From NCBI GenBank assembly GCA_026398675.1, contig JAPLSK010000341.1:1-19917 (forward strand): a DNA stretch of 19,917 nucleotides. Direction: 5' to 3'. Shown here piece after piece: positions 1 through 6,358 of the stretch. How positions within the stretch are numbered: the stretch's first letter is position 1; each line of letters begins with the position of its first letter. Under the pieces are notes generated by a model. The model was not told the origin of the DNA and did not search any database. It was given only the letters and a program-made list of their open reading frames with translations. The position numbers and the translations under genes are program-made. The stretch comes from a bacterium (GTDB lineage: Bacteria; RBG-13-66-14).

Positions 1-1
1 T

Positions 2-592
2 TCCCCCGTGCCGGTGGTGCAGCCCTGGAGCGACCTAATCAGCCGCGTGTACATCACGCCCGTCTTTGCCGACTGGTACGACTCCCAGGTCGTCATCCAG
101 TCCCGGCACAACCCATACACCTGGGATACGGAGAGCTTCGATTTATCGGCCTCCTTCGCGATTTCCGGGGGCGGCGCCCGACCGCGATTGGAAGATAACG
201 AGTACGAGGAAGCCACCGACGAGATTCCCGGCTACGAGCCCCTGGAGACCGAACCGCCCCGCGACGAGCTGGAGAAGCGCATCGAGAGCGGCTGGCGCGT
301 CGGGCTCACCTACGACTACACCATGGCCCGCTCCGGCAGCCAGGACATCCACTTCCTCGGCATCCAGGCGATATTGAACCTCACCGGCAACTGGCGTCTG
401 TCGTACACCACCTCGCTGGACATGGTGGGGGGGGATTTCGTCCGGCAGACTTTCAGTATCTACCGGGACCTGCGCTCGTGGGAGGCGCGGCTGCGGCTGG
501 AGGAGAGCCGTGGGGTCATAACCGTTTGGTTCCTGGTGGACATCAAGGACATCCCCGACATCCGCATCGAGGGCCGCCCGAGCATCTATTAA
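2..592 (+). CDS. C-terminal part of an LptD-like outer-membrane beta-barrel protein (5' end outside window)
   Basis: The frame is open from the left edge and ends with TAA at 590-592, so only the last ~196 residues are seen. Alternating polar and hydrophobic strands (RVGLTYDYTMARSGSQDIHF, then ILNLTGNWRLSYTTSLDM) look like beta-barrel strands. The ending, SIYRDLRSWEARLRLEES followed by a short strand and VDIKDIPDIRIEG, resembles the conserved end of LptD/OstA-type lipopolysaccharide assembly proteins, where a 'RDLHCWE'-like stretch precedes the last strands. An acidic, proline-rich loop at about residues 60-95 is probably extracellular or periplasmic. If the call is right, the protein would insert LPS or a similar glycolipid into the outer leaflet. 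Other large OM barrels are possible because the diagnostic N-terminal domain is missing. Two hairpins follow the stop. Confidence 0.55.
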   Translation, partial: SPVPVVQPWSDLISRVYITPVFADWYDSQVVIQSRHNPYTWDTESFDLSASFAISGGGARPRLEDNEYEEATDEIPGYEPLETEPPRDELEKRIESGWRVGLTYDYTMARSGSQDIHFLGIQAILNLTGNWRLSYTTSLDMVGGDFVRQTFSIYRDLRSWEARLRLEESRGVITVWFLVDIKDIPDIRIEGRPSIY

Positions 593-604
593 AGCGTGAA
601 TGAC

Positions 605-640
605 AAATGTAGGGGCCGACCTTCAGGTCGGCCCGTTTAT
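605..640 (+). terminator. GC-rich hairpin with T-rich tail after the OM protein gene
   Basis: A 9-bp stem, GGGCCGACC (613-621) with GGTCGGCCC (626-634), has a TTCA loop and is followed by GTTTATTTTATTT. It lies 20 bases after the stop codon, so it is a good intrinsic terminator candidate. It begins with AAATGTAGGG, as does the next hairpin, which suggests that both belong to a dispersed hairpin repeat family. Confidence 0.6.
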
Positions 641-658
641 TTTATTTACCGCTGCCTG

Positions 659-694
659 AAATGTAGGGCGGGGATTTTAATCCCCGCCGTTTTC
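659..694 (+). repeat. Second AAATGTAGGG-prefixed hairpin
   Basis: GGCGGGGATT (667-676) pairs with AATCCCCGCC (679-688), followed by GTTTTC. It shares the AAATGTAGGG leader with the hairpin 54 bases upstream but has an unrelated stem, as expected for a repeat family with compensatory stem variation. It could act as a back-up terminator. Confidence 0.5.
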
Positions 695-727
695 ACTTTC
701 CGATATCTACCTACGGGATTAGATGGA

Positions 728-754
728 ACAAGGGGCTAAAGCCCCTTGTCTTTT
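728..754. terminator. Palindrome of the CAAGGGG...CCCCTTG family between convergent genes
   Basis: The 9-bp stem ACAAGGGGC (728-736) pairs with GCCCCTTGT (741-749) around a TAAA loop. On the + strand it is followed by CTTTTC. It lies 19 bases beyond the end of the minus-strand deacetylase gene, between convergent genes, so it may stop transcription from either side. It is a member of the palindrome family also found at 7256, 12243, 15701 and 18189. Confidence 0.5.
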
Positions 755-767
755 CATCGTTTACGGC

Positions 768-1916
768 TCAGAAGTACGCCGGCCAGGGGGGGAGGCGCTT
801 GAGCGGTCGCCGGAGGCCAGCGTCCAGCTCGGCCAGGCGGCGGGCGGTCCAGCACCGCTCCAATCCCAGGTCCGGCCCCGGCGCGAACCAGGTGCAAAGA
901 CCCCGGCTCAAAGAGGCGAGTGAAGCGGTCAGGAGGTCGCGGAGCGGCCAGTCGCCCTCTGCGGCCTCCTTGATATAGGAATCGGCGTAGAGGGTGAGCC
1001 ACCTCGAATCCAGACCCCCGCCGCCCCGGACGGCGTGCATCTCCACCCGGGGGATGCGCCAGCGCACGGCGGCGAACTCGTCCGTGGCGGGGTTCGGGCA
1101 CTCACCGCCCCAGGCGGCCACGGCGTAATCGAAACGGTAGGGTCGCCCCTCAAACTCGCCCTCGTGGCACAGGGCGTACTCCTCGGCCCCCAACGGCACG
1201 GCGCCGTAGGTATAGCTCAACCCCCAGAGATAACCCTTCCTCTCCCCAATCGCCTCTTCCAGGAGAAGCTGACAGACGCCGATTTCGCGGGCTATCCCCG
1301 TGGGGTCGAGTTTGGCCAGGTCGGCGTGGGTGACGGTGTGGTTGCCCACCTCGTAGCCGTTCTCGACCAGCCAGCGGAGCTTGGCCTGCCAGAGTTTTAA
1401 TCTTCCCCAGCCGCGCCCCTTGGCGGACAGGCCGTAGCGCCCGCAGAACGCATCTAAAAGCCCCCATCGCTCCGGCTGGAAGAAGATGCCGTTCCCGCGC
1501 TCGTCGCGGGCGAAGATAAAGAAAGCCGCCCCGGAGCCGAACTCGGGATGCTCCCGCCGGTATTTCTCCAGGACGCCGACCGTGCAAAGGGGGTCTATCC
1601 GGCCGTCGGGCAGGACGCGGAACTGGCCTGAATCGGAATCGTCGAAGGTCAGCACGACGGGCCGCTTTCCCGTGGGCACGCGCGAGAAGTCGCCCCGGAG
1701 CAGCTCGGAGGGGTTGATGAGGAAGAATCCGGCCCGGCGCATGTCCTCGAGCTGCCGCTCGAAATCCCGCGGGGTGATCGAGTACCGCCCCCCGCGCTGG
1801 CCCATCTGGTGGTACATGAGGACCGGCACCGGCTTGGGCGCGACCGGCTCCGGCGGCTCGGTGAGCGGCCCGATAAGTGCGGTCCAGAGGAGGTAGAGCT
1901 TCAGAACGATGAACAT
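768..1916 (-). CDS. Polysaccharide deacetylase (NodB-like, carbohydrate esterase 4 type), membrane-anchored or secreted
   Basis: 382 residues with a short hydrophobic N-terminus (residues 2-16, no lipobox), likely a signal anchor, then a proline-rich linker. NodB-type signatures are present: VPVLMYHQMG at 31-39; VVLTFDDSDSG at 87-97, whose TFDD would hold the catalytic base and a metal ligand; AAFFIFA at 130-136; and GNHTVTHADL at 191-200, the HxxxH metal-binding motif. The family removes N-acetyl groups from peptidoglycan or exopolysaccharide sugars outside the cytoplasm. The spacing between motifs 1 and 2 (~100 residues) is longer than in small NodB proteins, and the final ~170 residues are unassigned. 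ATG start at 1914-1916; the ribosome binding site is weak. The two tandem 32-nt repeats lie directly upstream in its leader. The exact substrate cannot be read from sequence. Confidence 0.85.
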   Translation of the reverse strand: MFIVLKLYLLWTALIGPLTEPPEPVAPKPVPVLMYHQMGQRGGRYSITPRDFERQLEDMRRAGFFLINPSELLRGDFSRVPTGKRPVVLTFDDSDSGQFRVLPDGRIDPLCTVGVLEKYRREHPEFGSGAAFFIFARDERGNGIFFQPERWGLLDAFCGRYGLSAKGRGWGRLKLWQAKLRWLVENGYEVGNHTVTHADLAKLDPTGIAREIGVCQLLLEEAIGERKGYLWGLSYTYGAVPLGAEEYALCHEGEFEGRPYRFDYAVAAWGGECPNPATDEFAAVRWRIPRVEMHAVRGGGGLDSRWLTLYADSYIKEAAEGDWPLRDLLTASLASLSRGLCTWFAPGPDLGLERCWTARRLAELDAGLRRPLKRLPPWPAYF

Positions 1917-1931
1917 CGAGACTCAACCGCG

Positions 1932-1963
1932 TTTTGCCGGGGCATAGCTCGCTTCGCTCGGTT
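1932..1963 (+). repeat. 32-nt interspersed repeat, full copy
   Basis: Starts TTTTGCCGGGG and contains the core AGCTCGCTTCGCTCGG. It lies in the leader of the divergent deacetylase gene and is part of a longer tandem duplication (see 1915-2032). Confidence 0.9.
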
Positions 1964-1999
1964 AAACTCCTTGTCTACGATAATCGAGACTCAACCGCA

Positions 2000-2031
2000 T
2001 TTCGCCGGGGCGCAGCTCGCTTCGCTCGGTT
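2000..2031 (+). repeat. 32-nt interspersed repeat, full copy
   Basis: Starts TTTCGCCGGGG, with CGCAGCTCGCTTCGCTCGG replacing the usual CATAG variant. Same orientation as the other copies; it is the second unit of the 68-base tandem duplication. Confidence 0.9.
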
Positions 2032-2047
2032 ATGCGCCCGACGGGCG

Positions 2048-2053
2048 ATTATA
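2048..2053 (-). promoter_or_regulatory. Possible -10 box for the deacetylase gene
   Basis: The minus strand reads TATAAT, a perfect -10 match in otherwise G+C-rich DNA, 132 bases before the deacetylase ATG. No convincing -35 lies at 16-18 bases spacing. If used, the leader would contain both tandem repeat copies. Confidence 0.4.
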
Positions 2054-2079
2054 CACCACCCCCTTCTTCACGCTGGGGA

Positions 2080-2109
2080 TGGACACCCCGCCCGGCGGTC
2101 TGGTACACT
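2080..2109 (+). promoter_or_regulatory. Probable sigma-70 promoter for the propeller lipoprotein-rhomboid operon
   Basis: TGGACA (2080-2085), an 18-base spacer, and TACACT (2104-2109) preceded by TGG, which gives an extended -10. Transcription would begin near 2116 and leave about 25 bases before the TTG start at 2141. Confidence 0.5.
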
Positions 2110-2140
2110 AAAAATATCCTTAACGCCCGAGAGGTGCGGC

Positions 2141-3136
2141 TTGCGCGCTTTGAGATTTACCGGAGGCATAGCTCGCTTCGCTCGGTTTGCCCCCGTCGTC
2201 CTCGTCCTCCTCGCCGCGTGCGCGGGGCGTTTCGACGGCTGGGAGGCCCTCTCCCGCCCCACCGAGGCCCAGGTGCGCGACCTGGTGTCGGATGGGGAAA
2301 GCCTCTACCTCGCCACCTTAGGCGACGGCGTGTACTCCAGCTCCGACTGGGGCGTCACCTGGAGCCGGCTGGCGGGCACCGAGGGGCTGGAGGTCCACTG
2401 CCTGGGCTCGGCGGTCGGCGGGCTCCTCATCGGCACCGATTCGGGCGTGTACGTTTGGGACGGCGGGAAGTTGAGCCCGGCCGGGCTCGAGGGGCGGCCA
2501 ATCTGGTCCCTGGCTTCGGGGGAGGACGGGACGTTCGCCGGCGGCGTGGGGATGGTTTACGCGCAGTCGGGTACCGGTTGGGAGGAGCTGTCCGGCCTGC
2601 CGGACGTGGCGGTCACGGCGGTCCTCGACGCGGCGGGCACCCTCTACGCCGGCACGCTCGGCGAGGGGCTGTGGGCGCTGCGTGAGGTTGCGGGGGAAGA
2701 GGGTGTTTCCCGGCGCTGGTTGCAGGTCGTGGGGACGCCGGAGTTGCCCCTGGACGCCGCGGAAGTCACCCTCTTGCGCTACGTCCCGGACACCGGGCGG
2801 CTCTACGTCGGCACGATGTGGGGCGGGCTCTACATCTCCGAGGACGGTGGCTTCTACAAGCTCCGCGGCCTCGACCCCGAGTTCAAGTACATCTCCGGCC
2901 TCGTCTTCGCGGGTGAGAGGCTCTTCGTCACCACCTGCGGCATCCGGGCCGACGGGCTCTACTCCGCCGACCCGGACGGTCGGAACTGGCGGCTGTGGCC
3001 CGATTCCCCCTACCCCGCGCGCGGGGCGCTCCTCCTCCCCGACGGGCGCATCCTCGTCGCCACGGAGCGCGAAGGGCTCTTTGCCGCCTACCCCCCGGAG
3101 ACCGACCGCCTCAAGCCCGACGAGGGTGAAGAGTGA
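2141..3136 (+). CDS. Beta-propeller (BNR/Asp-box-like) lipoprotein
   Basis: 331 residues from a TTG start at 2141, chosen because GAGAGG (2129-2134) lies 6 bases upstream and the product then begins with a complete lipoprotein signal peptide: n-region with Arg2, Arg5, Arg12 and Arg15, hydrophobic core PVVLVLLAAC, and lipobox L24-A25-A26-C27. Residues 6-16 come from a copy of the interspersed repeat (2156-2187). The mature part has repeated short units such as SSSDWGVTWSRL, LLIGTDSGVYVWDG, LYAGTLGEGLW, LYVGTMWGGLYISEDGG and GRILVATEREGLFA. These resemble four-strand blades of sortilin/photosynthesis-assembly-like propellers with Asp-box turns. It is probably anchored in the inner or outer membrane facing the periplasm. 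Function unknown; binding rather than catalysis is likely. It overlaps the rhomboid gene start (GTGA), which suggests translational coupling. The frame stays open upstream to 1934, but that part is repeat sequence. Confidence 0.8.
   Translation: MRALRFTGGIARFARFAPVVLVLLAACAGRFDGWEALSRPTEAQVRDLVSDGESLYLATLGDGVYSSSDWGVTWSRLAGTEGLEVHCLGSAVGGLLIGTDSGVYVWDGGKLSPAGLEGRPIWSLASGEDGTFAGGVGMVYAQSGTGWEELSGLPDVAVTAVLDAAGTLYAGTLGEGLWALREVAGEEGVSRRWLQVVGTPELPLDAAEVTLLRYVPDTGRLYVGTMWGGLYISEDGGFYKLRGLDPEFKYISGLVFAGERLFVTTCGIRADGLYSADPDGRNWRLWPDSPYPARGALLLPDGRILVATEREGLFAAYPPETDRLKPDEGEE
2156..2187 (+). repeat. 32-nt interspersed repeat, full copy inside a signal peptide
   Basis: Begins TTTACCGGAGG and contains AGCTCGCTTCGCTCGG. 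Translated in frame as residues 6-16 of the lipoprotein (FTGGIARFARF), where its two arginines supply positive charge to the n-region. Confidence 0.9.
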
Positions 3137-3858
3137 TCCCGCTCAAGGACGACATCAAGCACCGCAGCTTCCCCTACGTCAACATCGCGCTCATCGCGAT
3201 CAACATCGCCTTATTCATCTTCGAGCTCGTCATCGGGGACCGGCTCTCGCGGGTTCTCCAAGCCAACGCCTTCGTGCCCACGGATTACACCGTGGGCTTC
3301 GCCCAGGCCCTCGACAACTACGGCTTCCTGAAGCTCCTCTACAGCCCGTTCGTCTCGATGTTCCTCCACGGCAGCGTGGTCCACGTCGTGGGGAACATGC
3401 TCTTCCTCTTCGTCTTCGGGGACAACGTGGAGGGCCGGCTGGGCCACTTCCGCTACCTGGTGTTTTACGTCCTGTGCGGGCTCGTGGCCACGGCGGTCCA
3501 CTTCCTCGCCAACCCCGTGAACCCGTACCCCATCATCGGGGCCTCGGGGGCCATCGCCGGTGTTTTGGGGGCGTACCTGATTCTGTTCCCCAAGGCGCGC
3601 ATCCTGACCCTGGTGCCGCTGGTGATAATCTTCTGGGCCATCCGTCTGCCGGCCTTCGTCGTACTCCCCTTCTGGTTCATCACCCAGCTCTTCAGCGGCT
3701 GGCAGGCGATAACGGCGGAGATGGATACGGGCGTGGCCTGGTTCGCCCACATCGGCGGTTTCGTGGCCGGAGGGCTGTACCTCTGGTTCAATCGCCGCCG
3801 CTTCCGGCCCATCGAGCAGATGCCGGAGCCGGTCGCCGTGTTCGGCGACAACGACTAG
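3133..3858 (+). CDS. Rhomboid-family intramembrane serine protease
   Basis: 241 residues, polytopic. GTG start at 3133 with GAGG seven bases upstream, overlapping the preceding stop. TM segments lie at about 15-35, 70-97, 105-127, 133-153, 156-188 and 201-219. Catalytic signature GASG at 136-139 makes Ser138 the nucleophile, and AHIGGFVAG at 205-213 makes His206 its partner. FLHGSVVHVVGN at 77-88 holds the HxxxN that lines the active site, here His84 and Asn88. A hydrophilic insertion (37-65) between TM1 and TM2 fits the L1 loop plus extra residues typical of the bacterial group with WFI-QL and AHIGGF. Rhomboids cut transmembrane substrates inside the bilayer; the substrate here is unknown. 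Its stop codon shares the palindrome CTAG with the stop of the convergent gene, so the two genes overlap by 4 bases. Confidence 0.95.
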   Translation: MIPLKDDIKHRSFPYVNIALIAINIALFIFELVIGDRLSRVLQANAFVPTDYTVGFAQALDNYGFLKLLYSPFVSMFLHGSVVHVVGNMLFLFVFGDNVEGRLGHFRYLVFYVLCGLVATAVHFLANPVNPYPIIGASGAIAGVLGAYLILFPKARILTLVPLVIIFWAIRLPAFVVLPFWFITQLFSGWQAITAEMDTGVAWFAHIGGFVAGGLYLWFNRRRFRPIEQMPEPVAVFGDND

Positions 3859-4277
3859 CCCGGGTCGCGGTCACCCCGGAGGTAGGCGGCGATGTCCGCC
3901 GGCGTGTGGAGCTTCCCCTGGCCGATGCCCGGACACTCCCGCCCCTCCCGCTCCCAGGCCGCCCGGCTGACGAGGGTGTTTCGCCAGAAGGGGTAGGTGC
4001 GGCACTGTTTCGGGCGCACCGCGTAGACGGAGCAGAGGTCATCGGGGGTGATGAAGATGCAGTCGCCGTTGGGGTGCTCCAGGAGGGACCAGGCGCCGAG
4101 GCCGCACCGGCGGCAGTAACGGCGGCGGAACTCCTCCTCTTCGAGACCCAGGTGGGCGGCGATTATTTCCCTTTCCTTTACGTCAACAATCACGACGCCG
4201 GGCTCGCCCCGACAGCAGAACGCGCAACCTTCCCGACAACTGAATCGCACCCCGTCGGGGGAGTACCAGCGTTTCAT
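3855..4277 (-). CDS. YkgJ-family CxxxCxxCC zinc/iron-chelating domain protein
   Basis: 140 residues, cytoplasmic, no signal. The family hallmark is at the N-terminus: F-S-C14-x3-C18-x2-C21-C22. Further cysteines lie at 55, 58, 73, 82, 92 and 115, with the typical context CRTYPFWRNTL (92-102). Such proteins (UPF0153/YkgJ, PF03692) are predicted to bind Zn or an Fe-S cluster; their biochemical role is not established. ATG at 4275-4277 with only a weak ribosome binding site (GGCGG). Only 14 bases separate this start from the divergent lipoprotein start, so at least one promoter must lie inside the neighbouring coding sequence. Confidence 0.88.
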   Translation of the reverse strand: MKRWYSPDGVRFSCREGCAFCCRGEPGVVIVDVKEREIIAAHLGLEEEEFRRRYCRRCGLGAWSLLEHPNGDCIFITPDDLCSVYAVRPKQCRTYPFWRNTLVSRAAWEREGRECPGIGQGKLHTPADIAAYLRGDRDPG

Positions 4278-4291
4278 TCCGGAGACCGCCT

Positions 4292-5149
4292 GTGAAAAAG
4301 TTTACGCCTCTCGTGCTGCTCTGTGCGCTCCCTTTCCTCGCCGGTTGTCGGGACGGGGACGGCGGGGAGTTCGCCCTCGAGGTTAGTTACGAGGGCGGTT
4401 ACTCGTACGTGGTTCACGGGTCGTACACCCTAAAGCCCTCGGCCGACGGGGAATCGGTGGAGTTCCGGCACGAGGAGGTGGATATCCACGGCATCACGGT
4501 GGAGTACGGTAAAGTCCTGCCGCGTGCCGACCTGGAGGGAGTGTATCGCATTTTCGTGGACAACGACGTCTGGGACCTGCCCTCGAGCGATCTGGCGACC
4601 GCCACCGACCAGCACACCTACACCGTTACCGTCCGCTCGGGCGCGCGGGAGCACTCGTTCACCGTCTACGGTCCCCGCCTGCATCCCGACGGGCGCTACT
4701 GGAACATCATCTCGCCGCTCGTGGAGCTGGGCGACGAGCTCGCCCCGCCCGAGGAGTACGGCCTGTCCATGTGCGCGGAGGGCGGCCTGAGCAAGCTGGA
4801 GTACTCCCTCTACACGGTCCGGCTCCTGCCCGACCGGGCCGGTCTGGTCATCGAGGAGAAGGAGCGCCTGGGCGGGATGACGACTCAGGAACTGGAGGTT
4901 CCCCGCTCCGCCGCGATGCGGCTGTACCTGATCCTGGAGGAAAACGGCTTCTGGGAGCTGGGCGATTCCCGCGCCGCCGAGAAGACCGTCACCGACATCC
5001 CGACCTACACCCTCACCCTCGAGGTCGGCGATCACACGCACTCGTTCAGCGTCTATGCGCCGACATTCGACCCCGATCCGCGCTACGGCTCGGTGACCGG
5101 TGCCGTTTACGACTTCGCCTCGCAGGCGCTCGCCTCGCGGGCGGAGTGA
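4292..5149 (+). CDS. Lipoprotein with two tandem copies of an unnamed domain
   Basis: 285 residues. GTG start with GGAG 7 bases upstream. Signal peptide with Lys2-Lys3, a hydrophobic core and lipobox L16-A17-G18-C19. The mature protein contains two related halves of about 120 residues (roughly 28-150 and 165-275). Each has a helix-like segment ending in NDVWDL (91-96) or NGFWEL (218-223), then a strand TYTVTV or TYTLTLEV, then HSFTVYGPRLHPDGRY (121-136) or HSFSVYAPTFDPDPRY (250-265). The same domain occurs once in the next gene. I do not recognise a named family; it may be a periplasmic binding or assembly domain. It is likely co-transcribed with the downstream paralogue, although repeats fill the 109-base gap. 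Confidence 0.82.
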   Translation: MKKFTPLVLLCALPFLAGCRDGDGGEFALEVSYEGGYSYVVHGSYTLKPSADGESVEFRHEEVDIHGITVEYGKVLPRADLEGVYRIFVDNDVWDLPSSDLATATDQHTYTVTVRSGAREHSFTVYGPRLHPDGRYWNIISPLVELGDELAPPEEYGLSMCAEGGLSKLEYSLYTVRLLPDRAGLVIEEKERLGGMTTQELEVPRSAAMRLYLILEENGFWELGDSRAAEKTVTDIPTYTLTLEVGDHTHSFSVYAPTFDPDPRYGSVTGAVYDFASQALASRAE

Positions 5150-5232
5150 TTTGCCGGGGCGTTACTCGGTTTGCCGGGGGCATAGCTCGGTTCGCTTCAT
5201 TTTGCCGGAGGCATAGCTCGCTTCGCTCGGTT
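5150..5232 (+). repeat. Three head-to-tail copies of the interspersed repeat
   Basis: A short decayed copy lies at 5150-5171 (TTTGCCGGGGCGTTACTCGG), a variant copy at 5170-5199 with AGCTCGGTTCGCTTC, and a full copy at 5200-5232. They fill the gap between the two paralogous lipoprotein genes, starting directly at the stop codon of the first. Confidence 0.85.
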
Positions 5233-5258
5233 TTCTACGTTACCATTGAGGGAGGATC

Positions 5259-5741
5259 ATGCGCAAGCCGCTCTTTTGTGTCCTGATGGCGCTTCTCATC
5301 CTGACCGTTGCGGGCTGCCGCAAGGCGGGCCCCAACCCCGATGCGTACACGGACCGCGAACCGCTCCCGCAGTTCAAGGTCCACATGCGGGCCACCGGCG
5401 GATGGGACTACCAGGATATGAAGTACGTGGAGTGGACCATCGAGTACTCCGGCCGGGGCGACATCTCCTACGAGTACCTGTCGGAGAACGATCTGGGCCA
5501 CATGGAACAAAAGGAAGCCCAGCTTCCGGCCTGGATGGGCTACGCCCTGTGGGATGATTTGGAGAAAAACGACGTCTGGGAGCTCGTGTCCGACGAGAGC
5601 GTCTCGATGGAGGGACACTCGACGTACGTTATCGAGTTGCGCCTGGGCGACCGCCGGAACGAGTTCAATATCTACGCCCCGGATTTCCACCGGGATAAGC
5701 GCTACCAGCACGTGGTCAAGGCCATCCAGGACTTCTATTGA
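5259..5741 (+). CDS. Single-domain lipoprotein, paralogue of the upstream gene
   Basis: 160 residues. ATG start with GGAGG three bases upstream. Signal peptide MRKPLF plus core, lipobox V17-A18-G19-C20. The mature part carries one copy of the domain seen twice in the preceding protein: NDVWEL (104-109), STYVIELRLGD (121-131) and NEFNIYAPDFHRDKRY (134-149). This points to gene duplication followed by domain gain or loss. No enzymatic motif is visible and the function is unknown. A strong terminator follows 18 bases after the stop. Confidence 0.82.
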   Translation: MRKPLFCVLMALLILTVAGCRKAGPNPDAYTDREPLPQFKVHMRATGGWDYQDMKYVEWTIEYSGRGDISYEYLSENDLGHMEQKEAQLPAWMGYALWDDLEKNDVWELVSDESVSMEGHSTYVIELRLGDRRNEFNIYAPDFHRDKRYQHVVKAIQDFY

Positions 5742-5759
5742 TCGGTCGAGAGTGTGGAC

Positions 5760-5788
5760 AAAGAGGGTGCCGGGCACCCTCTTTTTTT
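5760..5788. terminator. Rho-independent terminator between convergent genes
   Basis: The 11-bp stem AAAGAGGGTGC (5760-5770) pairs with GCACCCTCTTT (5774-5784) around a CGG loop, and the + strand ends in a run of seven T's. The minus strand gives a weaker TTTGTCC tail, so the element may also serve hpf, which ends at 5804. Confidence 0.9.
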
Positions 5789-5803
5789 AGGAATCCTCCG
5801 GCT

Positions 5804-6358
5804 CTACTCGGGGGCGATCCAGCCCACGTTGCCGTCGGCCCGCCGGTAGATGACGTTGAGCTTGTCGGTGCCGGCGTTGGTGAAGACGTAAAATTCCGCG
5901 TTCAGGAGGTCCATCTGCATCACGGCCTCGTCGAGGCTCATCGGTTTGACCATGTGCCGTTCGGTCTGAATGATCCGGCGCTCGTGCTCCTCGAGCTCGC
6001 CGGCGTCGGGCTCCAGGAGCTCGTGGGTCACGGCGGGGAGATCCTCCTCCTTCACGGGGGCGTGCCGGTGCTTGCGGCTCGCGAGCTTATCCTTGTACCG
6101 ACTGACCTGCCGGTCTATCTTGTCCACGGCCTGGTCGATGGAGGTGTACATGTCGCCCGTCTCCCCTTCGCCGCGCATGTTGACGTTGTTGACATTGATG
6201 TTGACCTCGGCGCGGTTGCGGTATTTCTCGGCGGCCAGGACGACGTTGACGTCCATGACGCGGTCGAAGTGGCGGCGGATGCGGGCCAGCTTCTCCTCCA
6301 GATAGCGGTGGACGGCGTCCGAGACCTCGTAGTTCCGGCCGACGACGGAGATTCTCAT
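5804..6358 (-). CDS. hpf: Long-form ribosome hibernation promoting factor
   Basis: 184 residues. The N-terminal domain (1-~105) starts MRISVVGRNYEVSDAVHRYLEEKL and continues with the paired beta strands and helices of HPF/YfiA, which bind the 30S decoding site in stationary phase. After an acidic linker, the C-terminal domain (~130-184; KPMSLDEAVMQMDLL, FYVFTNAGTDKLNVIYRR, then GWIAPE) is the dimerisation domain that makes 100S ribosomes in long-form HPF organisms. ATG at 6356-6358 overlaps the lipA stop as ATGA, with GGAGG five bases upstream, so it is translationally coupled. Association with rpoN is common across bacteria; here lipA is inserted between the two. Confidence 0.95.
   Translation of the reverse strand: MRISVVGRNYEVSDAVHRYLEEKLARIRRHFDRVMDVNVVLAAEKYRNRAEVNINVNNVNMRGEGETGDMYTSIDQAVDKIDRQVSRYKDKLASRKHRHAPVKEEDLPAVTHELLEPDAGELEEHERRIIQTERHMVKPMSLDEAVMQMDLLNAEFYVFTNAGTDKLNVIYRRADGNVGWIAPE

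Larger units (their letters stand above)
1915..2032 (+). repeat. Tandem direct duplication with 68-base period, each unit ending in the 32-nt repeat
   Basis: The segment ATCGAGACTCAACCGC plus a copy of the interspersed repeat occurs at 1915-1963 and again at 1983-2031, with few substitutions. The spacer after unit 1 (AAACTCCTTGTCTACG) is not repeated before unit 2 in recognisable form. The first unit overlaps the deacetylase start codon. Confidence 0.8.

Noticed and set aside
1934..2140. Upstream extension of the propeller lipoprotein from a TTG at 1934
   Set aside because: The extension is made of two repeat copies and promoter-like DNA. It would bury the lipoprotein signal peptide ~70 residues inside, and the TTG at 2141 has a good Shine-Dalgarno.
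2682..4295. 537-codon open frame on the + strand
   Set aside because: It crosses three well-supported genes (propeller lipoprotein, rhomboid, YkgJ-family) in another frame and gives an Arg/Pro/Ser-rich product typical of shadow frames in G+C-rich DNA.
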